Notes: generated by a model from the sequence alone, not told the origin. A stretch of DNA of 59,805 nucleotides from Bacillota bacterium (GCA_023435305.1 JAEYRV010000015.1:1-59805); one strand, 5' to 3'. Positions 27,701 through 35,206 are shown, numbered from the stretch's first letter. Translations and numbers: made by a program.

Positions 27701-28187
27701 GAATGGCCGCAGCAATCAAAGATTTGCTCCAAATGAACCCGCTACGATAGCAGAGGTAGTGACAATCGCTGCCAGGATCCGTGATATTTTCTCCGGTGGT
27801 GACGGAGTTATTCCTTCCGGTAAGGTCAGATGGTATGATAACTCTGTTGAGAGCGCCATCGAAGCAAAAATCATCTTACAGGATCAGTTCAGCAACTACG
27901 GAAAAAACGCCAGCCGTGCCGAGGTGGCCGCTATTCTGGCAAATGCTTTGCCGGAATCTGAATATGCAGGCATCAATAACATTGTACTGCTGCCTGATGT
28001 GGATAAGAGCATGAAATACTCAACGGAGATATTCAAGCTTTACAACGCAGGTATAGTCGGTGGAAATGATGCATATGGCACATTCGGTATCGACCGGACT
28101 ATTACCAGAAAAGAGTTGTCCGCAATTATATGCAGGCTGATTTTCCTCGACAAACGGCTTAAATTAACATTTGCTAAGAAGCCATGA
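21780..28187 (+). CDS. Giant secreted multidomain protein with C-terminal SLH domains
   Basis: 2135 residues. The signal peptide ends near VSA-ED. Residues about 35-530 are an unrecognised N-terminal region. Then come an Ig-like domain (about 538-615), a fibronectin-like segment (620-707), a PKD-like domain (733-823, WDFGDGYVF), a region resembling a glycoside-hydrolase TIM barrel (927-1337, with MLMWNWFDEPQLGG as a candidate acid motif), a Pro-Gly-Glu linker, an NBR1-type Ig domain (1369-1495), a possible beta-propeller (1504-1878), a Pro/Gln linker and three SLH repeats (1950-2124, FKDVPDDWGKESIEL onward). It should be anchored to cell-wall polysaccharide at the surface. Carbohydrate processing is plausible but unproven. 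I chose ATG 21780, with GGAAGGAAAC upstream, over ATG 21753. Confidence 0.85.
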   Translation: MKTVCPYLKKPITALLTVIYLLSGLLTIQVSAEDTEGKTVITQHGVTWTFDKNYEYGCYANGDYWVKTDDTTGTAVIESISPDIIVGLNTDGSMLIRNGWEVNPRYAGGQALDDRVGNADGSLIKELPYEAAGGQSLVKVISAEGANSYGRGSLQTSVVLTIVDEIPAGNGSTVFRPPYVGDNKKAFSVNDIKWDKLPSYSSPVGKDIPSLEWIVDRYGQVRLDHKPGMMAIALHSKDSYDDDYGAAVGRDNAVACLRLMLGDSHEEKKQAMINYLQYGIDLYQMLLDGADWPNHGGGHQPGRPLPLAFTAVMFDDAEMMQKVSESYQIFHEYRNLYFSPQANYDNGQVLWGSWDMDTTTKKYWEILLTHGGNRSVPDPYGYIDGGYEAPASYQFLVAKPWKGTVLAAHLMPSLRPVLNNEDLFEYVERWVNIGTWTQPDFAAPADGIVSGGPKDGQTCTMTGDPGEGGTLKLSMDNYGITFGDNKADPGSFIPDTNPADGMGRLPDGHNISADTGYYGHKFIDIMWNNYRSSVLSISRQPRSKKIPMGKDAVFSVEASGDPEYQWQFNGTNLPGETSSELVIRNVSKVKEGNYSVVLSNVNGTVASETAVLEVIDHIPSVQNPSVSTDNDKLSLSWEKPAQDGTWDNIIIVRKQGSVPEDPYDGLMVYNGTGNVYEDSLTGEDNYYSIYTRKAFATNIVYSDPITIKGTALEPKQLVPAFRVEPGLAVEVGEDVYFNAEGTSYTNAELLKLARYEWDFGDGYVFQYGAPKASDRNSGIGVLHHFMKPGVYDVTLKVSVFEYSDGNIVEPAIEVESITRKITVTGEAPIAGFELLRAPFHSRLAQFITAKIPGSITSNSSNRLVVTLSRDGGTPVEIYNKSSLKSEEKFLLEQRDLLAGNYRLVSELRDAGGRSLSRWVEKFEKPYDGIPETGINEWNAICVDGKPKFIITPYMLDYSRFGAWDGALNSTYTIGYYPNSPNQTPANWLEYLSKSQEKGWMSIGPGRGSYTNQLHRHYARNYSIDGMTQFVDSAKGHDAMLMWNWFDEPQLGGRGANLPPPVMGAWNYASHSADPQHPVLLNLYGYNYLPYKGNSGDEYDYINSRMYSGKPFFYADVLTQDVYAFDYRHHATLKDPDRGAIDLWVNAIDNFRNRNLGLVPYGIFAQIGDVRDDEGTGPAPSEDEILMQAWLAVAHGAKMLNWFSHFEYSTFQYNASRTLVAQMNTYEDIILGPDNIDQITDNSNERNNRIDTLTRKKGNDTYLFAVRLTEPEPLEYEEQIFEPDTITTTFTVPGINNGRAEVLDNAGKVIDTINVVDGKFTDTFDKYEICFYKISDRTPAPGPGTEPQPEPGTDPGTNPNPETNPNPGTVEMSAEFVSCTAPDTVITDQVFEAQIVMKNNGTVAWGQNSDQIKVTLVSQGPAFNTTWGTYFIIMGQGNTVRPGETFTFTALLRAPGTPGSYDFSWRCLNDIPGGGVPVNRNETQFGETASKRITVTQRQETKPADPPHRNGILDASDLEYVGSFQTNNVQGQENIYTESGLTLRNVNGSKHLLLRTGTYNYRLYEIGIPTPVKITGNTTIPTAPLINDWGELSYGQINGETIGANAGMWFDNSSNTLYWSHYNSYYTGGAGGFPQLAATRLNSDGTKANVGYWYLPDGLQKYKGYWGGVTKLSSSFANTYTGGRELALGFGGYYSICGSASRGPALAAVKLPSGSGTRLDMKEMMYYPDPIAAPRDGNYFSNIYWRTIPDNLWEGEWTGVDICRAGVFIDLPEKKGYLAFANQGIGRIGYDYGGYNADGSYQNCWYFYNINDLGAAASGTKSPTSIVPTSFTTVEYPSESGSTFISGACFDEETRMLYLYAKMSAGYNGRPVIHVYHVKEGYEGESPAPPEQKPEQPSIPSTPPAPPTQQPGQPLVQLPVQQPEKPLVQPETLPSVKSPASLFKVVRPYKEANFKDVPDDWGKESIELCFMTGLMNGRSNQRFAPNEPATIAEVVTIAARIRDIFSGGDGVIPSGKVRWYDNSVESAIEAKIILQDQFSNYGKNASRAEVAAILANALPESEYAGINNIVLLPDVDKSMKYSTEIFKLYNAGIVGGNDAYGTFGIDRTITRKELSAIICRLIFLDKRLKLTFAKKP

Positions 28188-28243
28188 ATCGTTTCGCCGC
28201 TGTTGATGCGGGAGTACATCATAGTAGTGGAATGACATAAGCT

Positions 28244-28283
28244 GGGGTCAGGCATGAAAAGTGAATATTTCAAGCCTGACCCC
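28244..28283. repeat. Dispersed palindromic repeat, copy 3 (short, imperfect)
   Basis: Arms GGGGTCAGGCATGAAA (28244-28259) and TTTCAAGCCTGACCCC (28268-28283) pair over 16 bp with one mismatch and an 8-nt loop. The arms match copies at 1-60 and 16076-16150, but the inner part of the stem is lost. It lies 56 nt after the surface-protein stop codon and may terminate that transcript. Confidence 0.85.
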
Positions 28284-28391
28284 GAACTTTATAAATTCTT
28301 TATATTTCCTTTCTTTGGTTTTAATTTTTTCCAGCTACACTCTTAATAGTGGCAGCGATGCTACAGATAAAAAATTAGGAGTGTGGATCAT

Positions 28392-29351
28392 ATGAGAAAC
28401 AAGAAATTATTTGTCATTATTGCAGTGGTAGTTATGAGCGGTATGCTGCTTACAGCAGGCGCCATGGCGGCCAACCCTGCAGGGAGCGCCTATGAGCAGT
28501 TCAAGACATTGCTCGATCAGGATCACGAGAGTATTGAAAATGCGACAGTAAGCATGAACATGTCCGTTACGGATAACGGCGAGACAGTAGTTGCCCTCGA
28601 TGGCAGTATGAAGGTTGACGAACAAAGCAACAGGATGAGAGGAACCTTCCAGATATCAGGTAAGACAGAGAAGTCCTTTGAGCTTTATAAGAATAACGAC
28701 GATGTACTTCTTCGCCTGGCAGGATCCGAAAACTGGTACAAACCGAGCCATAAGGATGAGAAGTCAGAGGACGAAGAAGAATTCGGCAGGCGTTTTGGCA
28801 GGGACGGAAGAGAAAATACCGGCGAAAACAAGCAATTGAGAGAAGCGTTCCTTGATACGATAATGGGCGATTACAAGGATCAGGTCAGCATGACTCAATC
28901 CAACGGTCTGCGTACATTTTCACTGAGCTTTGACGAAGGCAATATGCCTATATTGCTGCAGACAGCATTTCAGTTATCAGACGACCATAATGAAACAGAA
29001 TATGAGACTCCGGCAGATTTGAGCCCTCTTCCGCAGGAGCTCCAGGATGCGTTTGCCGACATTAAGAGTTGTGAATATGATGTTGAACTGGTTGACAAAA
29101 AGCTTGACAGCATCAGGATTTCAATTACAGTTGACGAGCAGAACAATCTTGCGGCAATGGGTATGTCAATGAGCTGCTCAGGTACTGACACCAAAGGCAC
29201 TGAGCATGATCTTGATATCGATTTTTCAATGACCCTTTCAGAGGTTGGAACATCTGTAGTCGATGTGGCAGATCCGGACCCGGCAAAGATAACAACCATT
29301 GATTGTGATGCTTTTGAGAATGCCGGCAGAGAACACCGTGTACGCGGTTGA
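28392..29351 (+). CDS. Secreted protein of unknown function upstream of an ABC exporter
   Basis: 319 residues. A signal peptide (residues 1 to about 25, ending AMA-AN) is followed by a soluble extracellular domain with alternating strands (VSMNMSVTDNGETVVALDGSM) and an acidic/basic stretch (KDEKSEDEEEFGRRFGRDGRE, about 120-140). The strand pattern is reminiscent of LolA-like or copper-sensing lipoprotein-type folds, but I do not recognise a family. ATG 28392 is preceded by AGGAGTG. It leads a run of ABC-transporter and two-component genes and may be the sensed or protected partner of that system. Confidence 0.8.
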   Translation: MRNKKLFVIIAVVVMSGMLLTAGAMAANPAGSAYEQFKTLLDQDHESIENATVSMNMSVTDNGETVVALDGSMKVDEQSNRMRGTFQISGKTEKSFELYKNNDDVLLRLAGSENWYKPSHKDEKSEDEEEFGRRFGRDGRENTGENKQLREAFLDTIMGDYKDQVSMTQSNGLRTFSLSFDEGNMPILLQTAFQLSDDHNETEYETPADLSPLPQELQDAFADIKSCEYDVELVDKKLDSIRISITVDEQNNLAAMGMSMSCSGTDTKGTEHDLDIDFSMTLSEVGTSVVDVADPDPAKITTIDCDAFENAGREHRVRG

Positions 29352-29382
29352 TCTGCCGAGGCATCATCGGCCTGTGATTATG

Positions 29383-29408
29383 AGGGTTGGGCGGTAATGC
29401 CCAGCCCT
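29383..29408 (+). promoter_or_regulatory. Stem-loop before the ABC exporter genes
   Basis: AGGGTTGGGC (29383-29392) and GCCCAGCCCT (29399-29408) pair over 10 bp (one G-U) with loop GGTAAT, followed by a weak T-run. It is probably a partial terminator or mRNA 3'-end stabiliser between the secreted-protein gene and the transporter genes. Confidence 0.55.
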
Positions 29409-29439
29409 TGCAGGTTTTATATTAATGTGGAGGATAGTA

Positions 29440-30195
29440 ATGAGTGAGATTATAAAAGTGAAAAATGTCACTAAGAAATATAAGAATAATAAAGGGATAG
29501 AGAATGTGACGCTGACGATGGAGCAGGGTGAGATCCATGTGCTCCTGGGCGCCAACGGTGCAGGAAAGAGTACATTGATGCGCGCTATCGCAGGGCTTTT
29601 GATACCTGATGATGGAGAAATCCTGTACTGTGACCCGGATACAGGCAGCAAACCGGATAACTGCACAGGAGACCTGAAAACCCGGCTTTTCGCCGGAGGA
29701 TTTTTGATCGAGCAGCCGGAGTTGTTTGGGTATATGACAGCCTATGACAACCTGATGCAAAAGGCAGGATATTATCCGAATGGAAGGAACAGCGCAGAAG
29801 AGGCATTGCGCACAGTGGGATTGGCCGACCGCCATAAGGAGAAGGTAAGAAGTTTTTCCACAGGCATGAAGCAAAGGCTTGGCATAGCGATGGCGTTGAC
29901 CGGTCAGCCAAAATACCTGGTACTTGATGAGCCCGCCAGCGGTATGGACATCGAAGGCCGCTCAGAGCTAGACCAGCTGCTGTACAGACTTAAAAACAAA
30001 GGAATTTCAATTCTTCTCAGTACACATCTAGTTCATGAGGCGGCAGATATCGCAGACCGTATAACGGTCATACATGACGGCAGGGTGCTCAGGAGCTGTT
30101 TGAAAGAAGATTTTATGAATGAAGGGAAGAGCCTCGAGAAATGGTATCTGGAGCAGATACGCACATCAGCGGGCAGATCGGAGGTAATGGTATGA
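29440..30195 (+). CDS. ABC transporter ATP-binding protein, antibiotic/lantibiotic-exporter type
   Basis: 251-residue ATPase. Walker A is GANGAGKST, the signature is FSTGMKQRLGIAMAL, Walker B is YLVLDEPASGMD, and the switch region is LLSTHLVHEA. The short domain with FSTGMKQR resembles BcrA/lantibiotic-immunity and other single-subunit exporter ATPases. GGAGGATAGTA precedes the ATG at 29440. It overlaps the permease start by 4 nt (ATGA), showing coupling. Function: probable drug, peptide or lipid export. Confidence 0.9.
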   Translation: MSEIIKVKNVTKKYKNNKGIENVTLTMEQGEIHVLLGANGAGKSTLMRAIAGLLIPDDGEILYCDPDTGSKPDNCTGDLKTRLFAGGFLIEQPELFGYMTAYDNLMQKAGYYPNGRNSAEEALRTVGLADRHKEKVRSFSTGMKQRLGIAMALTGQPKYLVLDEPASGMDIEGRSELDQLLYRLKNKGISILLSTHLVHEAADIADRITVIHDGRVLRSCLKEDFMNEGKSLEKWYLEQIRTSAGRSEVMV

Positions 30196-30935
30196 AAACC
30201 TTTGGTATTACATTTAGAAATGAATTTATCAGAATGCTCCGCCGAAAAAAATTACTGGCAGGAATGATCATTGCCGCTGCAATACCACTGGCTGTAGCTT
30301 TGGCAAATGTACTTGCTCTTGGATGGAATAATGCTGTTATATATCGCGAGGATCTGTTTCGGCTGGCGCTGGGTATTTTCACACCGCTGATCCTTCCATT
30401 GTTTGCAGTATCTCTTGTTGCTGATGCTTTTATTGATGAGCAGTCAAAGGGCAGCATGAGGACGTCAGTCCTTTTACCAGACAGCAGGACCGGCCATTTT
30501 GCAGCAAAGGTCACGTGTGCTATCGCAGGAGCTTTGACAATGCTGATGACTCTCTGGGCATCGAATCTTATTTCTGGACTGGTTCTTCCTTCAAGGGGGA
30601 AATGGCTGCTGTCCTTGGGAAACGGCATCCTTCAGGCTTTGGGGTCGCTATTTCCGATCCTTGTGGTTATTGGGTTTTCAGTACTAGGGTCACAGATCCT
30701 CAAGAGCACCAGCGGACTTTTGCTGTCATTGATCGGGCTGGCAATCGCAATGGATATCAGCCGGCTTTGGATCGGGGACCTGAATGGTTTTCTGCCTGTG
30801 AACTGGCTGGGTGCAGGGGCTGGTTTTATCTATCTTTCGATGGGAAGCCTGCTTGTCACACTTCTGTCGATGCTGCTCTGGACGGTTTTTACCTGCGGGC
30901 TTGCGTTACTCAGGTTTGAGAGGCGAATGATATAA
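30192..30935 (+). CDS. ABC-2-type membrane permease
   Basis: 247-residue integral membrane protein with about six hydrophobic helices and little soluble sequence, as in ABC-2/BcrB-like permeases. ATG 30192 overlaps the ATPase stop and is preceded by GGAGGTAATGG. It is the membrane partner of the upstream ATPase. The substrate is not evident; the downstream sensor kinase suggests a role in coping with an envelope-active compound. Confidence 0.86.
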   Translation: MKTFGITFRNEFIRMLRRKKLLAGMIIAAAIPLAVALANVLALGWNNAVIYREDLFRLALGIFTPLILPLFAVSLVADAFIDEQSKGSMRTSVLLPDSRTGHFAAKVTCAIAGALTMLMTLWASNLISGLVLPSRGKWLLSLGNGILQALGSLFPILVVIGFSVLGSQILKSTSGLLLSLIGLAIAMDISRLWIGDLNGFLPVNWLGAGAGFIYLSMGSLLVTLLSMLLWTVFTCGLALLRFERRMI

Positions 30936-31000
30936 CCGGCGGTACAGTATTCACAAAATGGAAATATTAAGATACTATTGAATAAGAAAGGGGTGCTTTT

Positions 31001-32563
31001 ATGTCGACAAGGGTAAAAATCTTTATATCGTACCTTATCATGGGAATAATTCCGCTGTTTCTGTTCATTGGCATTGTTACCTTTGTCACATTCAGGTCAA
31101 TTGCGAGTAATCCCTTTCTGATGAGCATCGGTGAAAATCATGATAATATATTCAAAAGCATCAATGATCTATCTGGGTTGGAGATACTGGCACAGGAAAA
31201 CCCTGATGGTTTGTTTGACAGGGATAAGCTTTCCGATATCGATAAGAGCATTTCCGACCATCATATCGGGATAATTCTTGTAGATGGCGGGAGTGAGCTT
31301 TTTTATGCTTCCGGCATTCTGGATGAACAGAACATGGTACAGAAAATAACGGCGGCACAGGCAGTACATCCCGGACTGAGGGAACGTTTTGACAGGGAGC
31401 ATATCTTATCTGAAAAATATTATCGGCTTGATGTTGACGATAAATTTCTGGTCCTGGGCAGAGAGTTGGAAAATGACGCCGGGACTCTTTATATAGCTGT
31501 TGAGACCGGGGCGACCAATGAAATATCAGGTACGCTGTTCAAAAGATTTATGACGATTCTGTTTGTTTGCATACTGGGACTTATTTTCCTCATGACCTTA
31601 TTGGTCACACGAAGCATGATGCAGTCACTGAAAACATTGAAGATTGGAGTCCGTCATATTTCAGAGGGGGATCTGGATTTCAGCATCAGGACGGATAAAC
31701 GGGACGAGGTAGCCCAGGTGGTCATGGCGTTTGAGGAAATGAGACTCAGGCTGAAGGATTCTATCGATGCCCAGGTCAAAGAGGATGAGAGCCGCAGGGA
31801 GCTTGTGACCAACATATCCCATGACCTGAGGACACCTGTCACTGCCATAAAAGGATATGTTGAGGGCTTGATAGATGGTATGGCCGATACGCCTGAAAAG
31901 ATGGAGAGGTACACAAGGACCATTCTGAGCAAAACCATCGCCCTTGATCGAATGATAGATGATTTGTTTTTATATTCCAGTCTGGATGTAGGAAAGGCGA
32001 ATTATCACTTTGAAACAGTTACTGCAGCAGACTTTTACAGGAGTCTGTGCAATGAGACAAGACTGGATCTTGAGGAAAAGGACTTTGAAGTTCAATGCAG
32101 TCTTGATATACGACCGGATACTATGGTCAGACTCGATCGGAGCATGATCCAAAGACTGCAGCACAACCTGACCGAGAATGCGGTCAAGTACTGCAAAGAG
32201 ACAGGCAGAAGGGTCATATTCACGGCGGTCGAAAGAGATGGTGCAGTGATTTGTTCGACAGAGGATAACGGTATTGGTATACAGGCAGATGCACTGCCTA
32301 ATATATTTGAACGCTTCTATCGGGCTGATGCTGCTAGGACATCTACTATAGGCGGGACCGGGCTGGGTCTTCAGATCTCCAGGAGGATCGTTGAGGACCA
32401 TGGGGGCAGGATATGGGCGGAGAGCAGCTATGGTGAGTTTACGCGCATTTCGTGGACGCTTCCGGTCATGGCGGAGGCAGGTAAAGAAGGTCCCGACGGC
32501 ACCGGATCAGAGGAGGGGAACAAGGCTCCATATCAAGATAATGCTGATGGGGGAATAAGATAA
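31001..32563 (+). CDS. Sensor histidine kinase, HAMP-HisKA-HATPase
   Basis: 520 residues. Two membrane helices (about 8-30 and 186-208) flank an extracellular sensor of about 155 residues. HAMP follows (about 210-262), then HisKA with H274 in NISHDLRTPVTAIKGYVEGL, and HATPase_c with N-box NLTENAVKYC, G1 box EDNGIGI and G2 box GGTGLGLQISRRIV. It autophosphorylates and passes phosphate to the adjacent regulator. The AAGGGG ribosome binding site precedes the ATG. The response-regulator gene begins immediately after its stop. Confidence 0.94.
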   Translation: MSTRVKIFISYLIMGIIPLFLFIGIVTFVTFRSIASNPFLMSIGENHDNIFKSINDLSGLEILAQENPDGLFDRDKLSDIDKSISDHHIGIILVDGGSELFYASGILDEQNMVQKITAAQAVHPGLRERFDREHILSEKYYRLDVDDKFLVLGRELENDAGTLYIAVETGATNEISGTLFKRFMTILFVCILGLIFLMTLLVTRSMMQSLKTLKIGVRHISEGDLDFSIRTDKRDEVAQVVMAFEEMRLRLKDSIDAQVKEDESRRELVTNISHDLRTPVTAIKGYVEGLIDGMADTPEKMERYTRTILSKTIALDRMIDDLFLYSSLDVGKANYHFETVTAADFYRSLCNETRLDLEEKDFEVQCSLDIRPDTMVRLDRSMIQRLQHNLTENAVKYCKETGRRVIFTAVERDGAVICSTEDNGIGIQADALPNIFERFYRADAARTSTIGGTGLGLQISRRIVEDHGGRIWAESSYGEFTRISWTLPVMAEAGKEGPDGTGSEEGNKAPYQDNADGGIR

Positions 32564-33256
32564 ATGCCTGATACTGTACTTATAATTGAAGATGATATAA
32601 GCATTGCCGAGCTTTTACGGGACTACCTTGAGATAAACGGAATGCAGGCCGATATGGCGCATACCGGAAAAACAGGACTTTCCATGGCTCTGGAGAGAAA
32701 TTATGATCTGATCCTGCTGGACCTGATGCTGCCTCAAATCGATGGCTTCGAGGTGCTGAGGAGGGTCCGTGAAGTAAAGGATACACCGGTTCTTCTTGTA
32801 TCGGCAAGGCGTGAGGATATCGACAAGATCCGCGGTCTGGGACTCGGCGCAGACGATTATGTGACCAAGCCCTTCAGCCCCGGCGAGCTGGTGGCCAGGG
32901 TCAAGGCCCACCTTGCGCGGTTCAGGCGGCTGACCGGCAAAACCGTATCCCGGGAGGTAACTATAAGGGTAAGGGGTATGGAGATAGATCCGGACGCACG
33001 GACGGTAAAGGTGGATGGGAAGCTTGCTGATCTGACTTCAAAGGAGTTTGATATACTGCTGTTTCTGGCAAGGAACCCTAACAAGGTTTTCTCCAAGGAT
33101 CAGCTTTTTGACCGCATCTGGGGCCTTGAAGCCTTTGGCGACACCAATACGGTCACTGTTCATGTAGGCAAGATCCGGGAGAAAACCGAGGCAGACCCTA
33201 AAAATCCCCGGTATATAGAAACGGTCTGGGGAGCAGGCTATTTATTCAGGATGTGA
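32564..33256 (+). CDS. OmpR-family response regulator
   Basis: 230 residues. Receiver domain with acidic pocket EDD (residues 9-11), phosphoacceptor D53 (LILLDLMLP), and K102 (YVTKPFSPG). C-terminal winged-helix DNA-binding domain (KVFSKDQLFDRIWG; VTVHVGKIREKTEADP). It is the cognate partner of the upstream kinase; there is no gap between the genes. Likely targets are the ABC exporter and secreted-protein genes just upstream. Confidence 0.95.
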   Translation: MPDTVLIIEDDISIAELLRDYLEINGMQADMAHTGKTGLSMALERNYDLILLDLMLPQIDGFEVLRRVREVKDTPVLLVSARREDIDKIRGLGLGADDYVTKPFSPGELVARVKAHLARFRRLTGKTVSREVTIRVRGMEIDPDARTVKVDGKLADLTSKEFDILLFLARNPNKVFSKDQLFDRIWGLEAFGDTNTVTVHVGKIREKTEADPKNPRYIETVWGAGYLFRM

Positions 33257-33306
33257 GAAGACGCAGAAGGGGAGATTTTACAAAATAATTTACCAGGTTA
33301 CTTAAA

Positions 33307-33346
33307 TTGACATATATGTGAAATAAGTTTACTCTATTAATAGAGT
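33307..33346 (+). promoter_or_regulatory. Promoter with palindromic operator before chemoreceptor 2
   Basis: TTGACA (33307-33312), 17 nt, then TACTCT (33330-33335). A perfect 16-bp palindrome ACTCTATTAATAGAGT (33331-33346) overlaps the -10 box and probable start site, the usual placement for a repressor operator. The chemoreceptor ATG lies 50 nt downstream. Confidence 0.5.
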
Positions 33347-33398
33347 TATATCAATAAAACTGCATTACAGTATACTCTCTTAATATGAGGTGACGATG

Positions 33399-34931
33399 AT
33401 GAGACTGTTCAACGTAGACACCAGCCAGGCGGAAAAGGAAGGAAACCTGTCCTTCGTCAGCATGATCGAGAATCATAAAAGGGCATTGAGGACTTTGTTT
33501 ATTTTTCTGGCCGTAATAATCACGGCGACATACGGAACCGTTCTTGCCGGCAAGGCATCTGAAGGCTTCACTATTGTCAGTGTTACTATCGTTTCGGCAG
33601 TAGTATTGACAATAATGGCTGCTAATATAATTCTTGTAAGGTTTACATTAACCAAGCCATGGAGCAAGTACATCATGGTTTTTTCGTCTCTGCTGATCGT
33701 TATTGCAGCCAGGGCATCTACACCGGTGCGTGAGAGTATATCCATGCTCTATTTTTGTATTATTTTATCGCTATTATATAACGATCTTGTACTTACAGCT
33801 TTGACATGTGTTCTGGCAGTTTTAGGCGATGCTGCACTGCTTGTTTTCATCCCGAAGCTCAGGCTCGATGGCTTCTCAGAATATGCAATTCGCTATTTTT
33901 CATTTGTTTTTGCCGGTATAGCAGCCGTTTCCGGATCGATAGGCATAAAGAAGCTGTTTGGTATTGCCGCTGACAACCAGAGGGAGCTAAGGGAGAAGAA
34001 GGATGTCCTTGATGGGATCATGAATAAAATCAGAAACGTTGCCTCGACACTGTTTTCCAATACAACTGTTCTGAGGAAGGACATCGATGAGGCCACAACT
34101 ACTTCTGAGAGAATTGTCGAGTCATTCTCCCAGATCAGCACAGGTATCGAAAACAGTACCCAATCAATCGTCGACGTTACTGAGTACACAGTAGAGTCTA
34201 ATGTTTCGCTTGAACAGGTGACAGAGATGTCTAAAGGACTGGGCAGTGAATTTGTAGAAACGACCCGTATGGTGAATGAAGGCGTTCAGGAAATAAAAGA
34301 TATGGGCCTGCAGATGCAGATTCTGTTTGACTCAATGCATTCTGTTCAAAAGACGGTTGTCGATCTCAGAAATAGTATGCAGGACATTGAGGATTTCCTT
34401 GGTGCTATCACTGGGATCTCCGGGCAAACCAACATGCTTTCACTTAATGCTTCAATAGAAGCGGCAAGGGCGGGAGAAAACGGAAAGGGCTTTATGGTCG
34501 TTGCAGAGGAGATACGGAAGCTTGCCGAACAGACGGCTCACACCGTCAAGATGATACATGAAATAACATCATCTATCGGGAGCTCTACCGAACAAGCTCT
34601 GAATGCTGTGAACTGCGGAGTGGATGCGGTTGCTGTCGGAAGAGAGAAGCTTGCCAGTGTAGAAAACAGGTTCGGTTACATTTCGAATTCTGTGAATGAT
34701 GTAAATAAGGGACTGGCGGAAGAGGTTTCACTGATCAGCGGAACACTTGGCAGATTCAACGATGTACAGGCGAAGCTCGAGGGTGTCTCGTCAGTCTTTG
34801 AGGAGCATACAGCGACATCGGAGGAGATACTGTCTTCTATCACCATACAGAAGCAGATAATGGAGGAGCTTCTCAACAAGGTCAAATTAATTGATGATAT
34901 GAGCCAGGACCTGAATAATACTGCTCAATAA
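33399..34931 (+). CDS. Chemoreceptor with multi-helix membrane domain and no extracellular sensor
   Basis: 510 residues. The N-terminal about 195 residues form roughly six membrane helices without a sizable extracellular domain. The rest is a methyl-accepting signalling domain with the tip MLSLNASIEAARAGENGKGF and VVAEEIRKLAEQTA. No HAMP domain is obvious. Such receptors may sense membrane state, internal signals, or small ligands within the bilayer. GAGGTGA lies upstream of ATG 33399; ATG 33396 and GTG 33390 are in-frame alternatives. The last 7 nt overlap the convergent small gene. Confidence 0.9.
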   Translation: MRLFNVDTSQAEKEGNLSFVSMIENHKRALRTLFIFLAVIITATYGTVLAGKASEGFTIVSVTIVSAVVLTIMAANIILVRFTLTKPWSKYIMVFSSLLIVIAARASTPVRESISMLYFCIILSLLYNDLVLTALTCVLAVLGDAALLVFIPKLRLDGFSEYAIRYFSFVFAGIAAVSGSIGIKKLFGIAADNQRELREKKDVLDGIMNKIRNVASTLFSNTTVLRKDIDEATTTSERIVESFSQISTGIENSTQSIVDVTEYTVESNVSLEQVTEMSKGLGSEFVETTRMVNEGVQEIKDMGLQMQILFDSMHSVQKTVVDLRNSMQDIEDFLGAITGISGQTNMLSLNASIEAARAGENGKGFMVVAEEIRKLAEQTAHTVKMIHEITSSIGSSTEQALNAVNCGVDAVAVGREKLASVENRFGYISNSVNDVNKGLAEEVSLISGTLGRFNDVQAKLEGVSSVFEEHTATSEEILSSITIQKQIMEELLNKVKLIDDMSQDLNNTAQ

Positions 34932-35206
34932 CTGCGATCATGTGTGCTGTAAACGTCCAATACTCTGGCAACATAGTCGTCAAAGCCCGATCTTGCCAGC
35001 AGCAGGAAGGACTGTCCCGTACCTGATATGTCGACCTTGTATGCCTGGGTATCATCGCCGTTCATACCGTTGTACCTTTTGACCTTTACATCATCCATAT
35101 TAGCTACTCCATAATCTTCAAGAATCAGAGCAACGCTTTTTTCCAAATCACCGGTGGGACATTCCAGCCTTCTTAATCTGGTGAGGGCTTCATCCATTTT
35201 GTCCAT
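34925..35206 (-). CDS. Small hypothetical protein
   Basis: 93 residues; soluble, acidic and basic mixed, with no membrane segment and no family that I recognise. Features include LECPTGDLEKSVALILEDYG near the N-terminus and GTGQSFLLLARSGFDDYVARVLDVY at the C-terminus. GGAGGATGATC gives a good ribosome binding site for ATG 35206. It is convergent with the chemoreceptor gene and overlaps its 3' end by 7 nt. The ribosome site and clean end support it as a real gene. Confidence 0.65.
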   Translation of the reverse strand: MDKMDEALTRLRRLECPTGDLEKSVALILEDYGVANMDDVKVKRYNGMNGDDTQAYKVDISGTGQSFLLLARSGFDDYVARVLDVYSTHDRSY

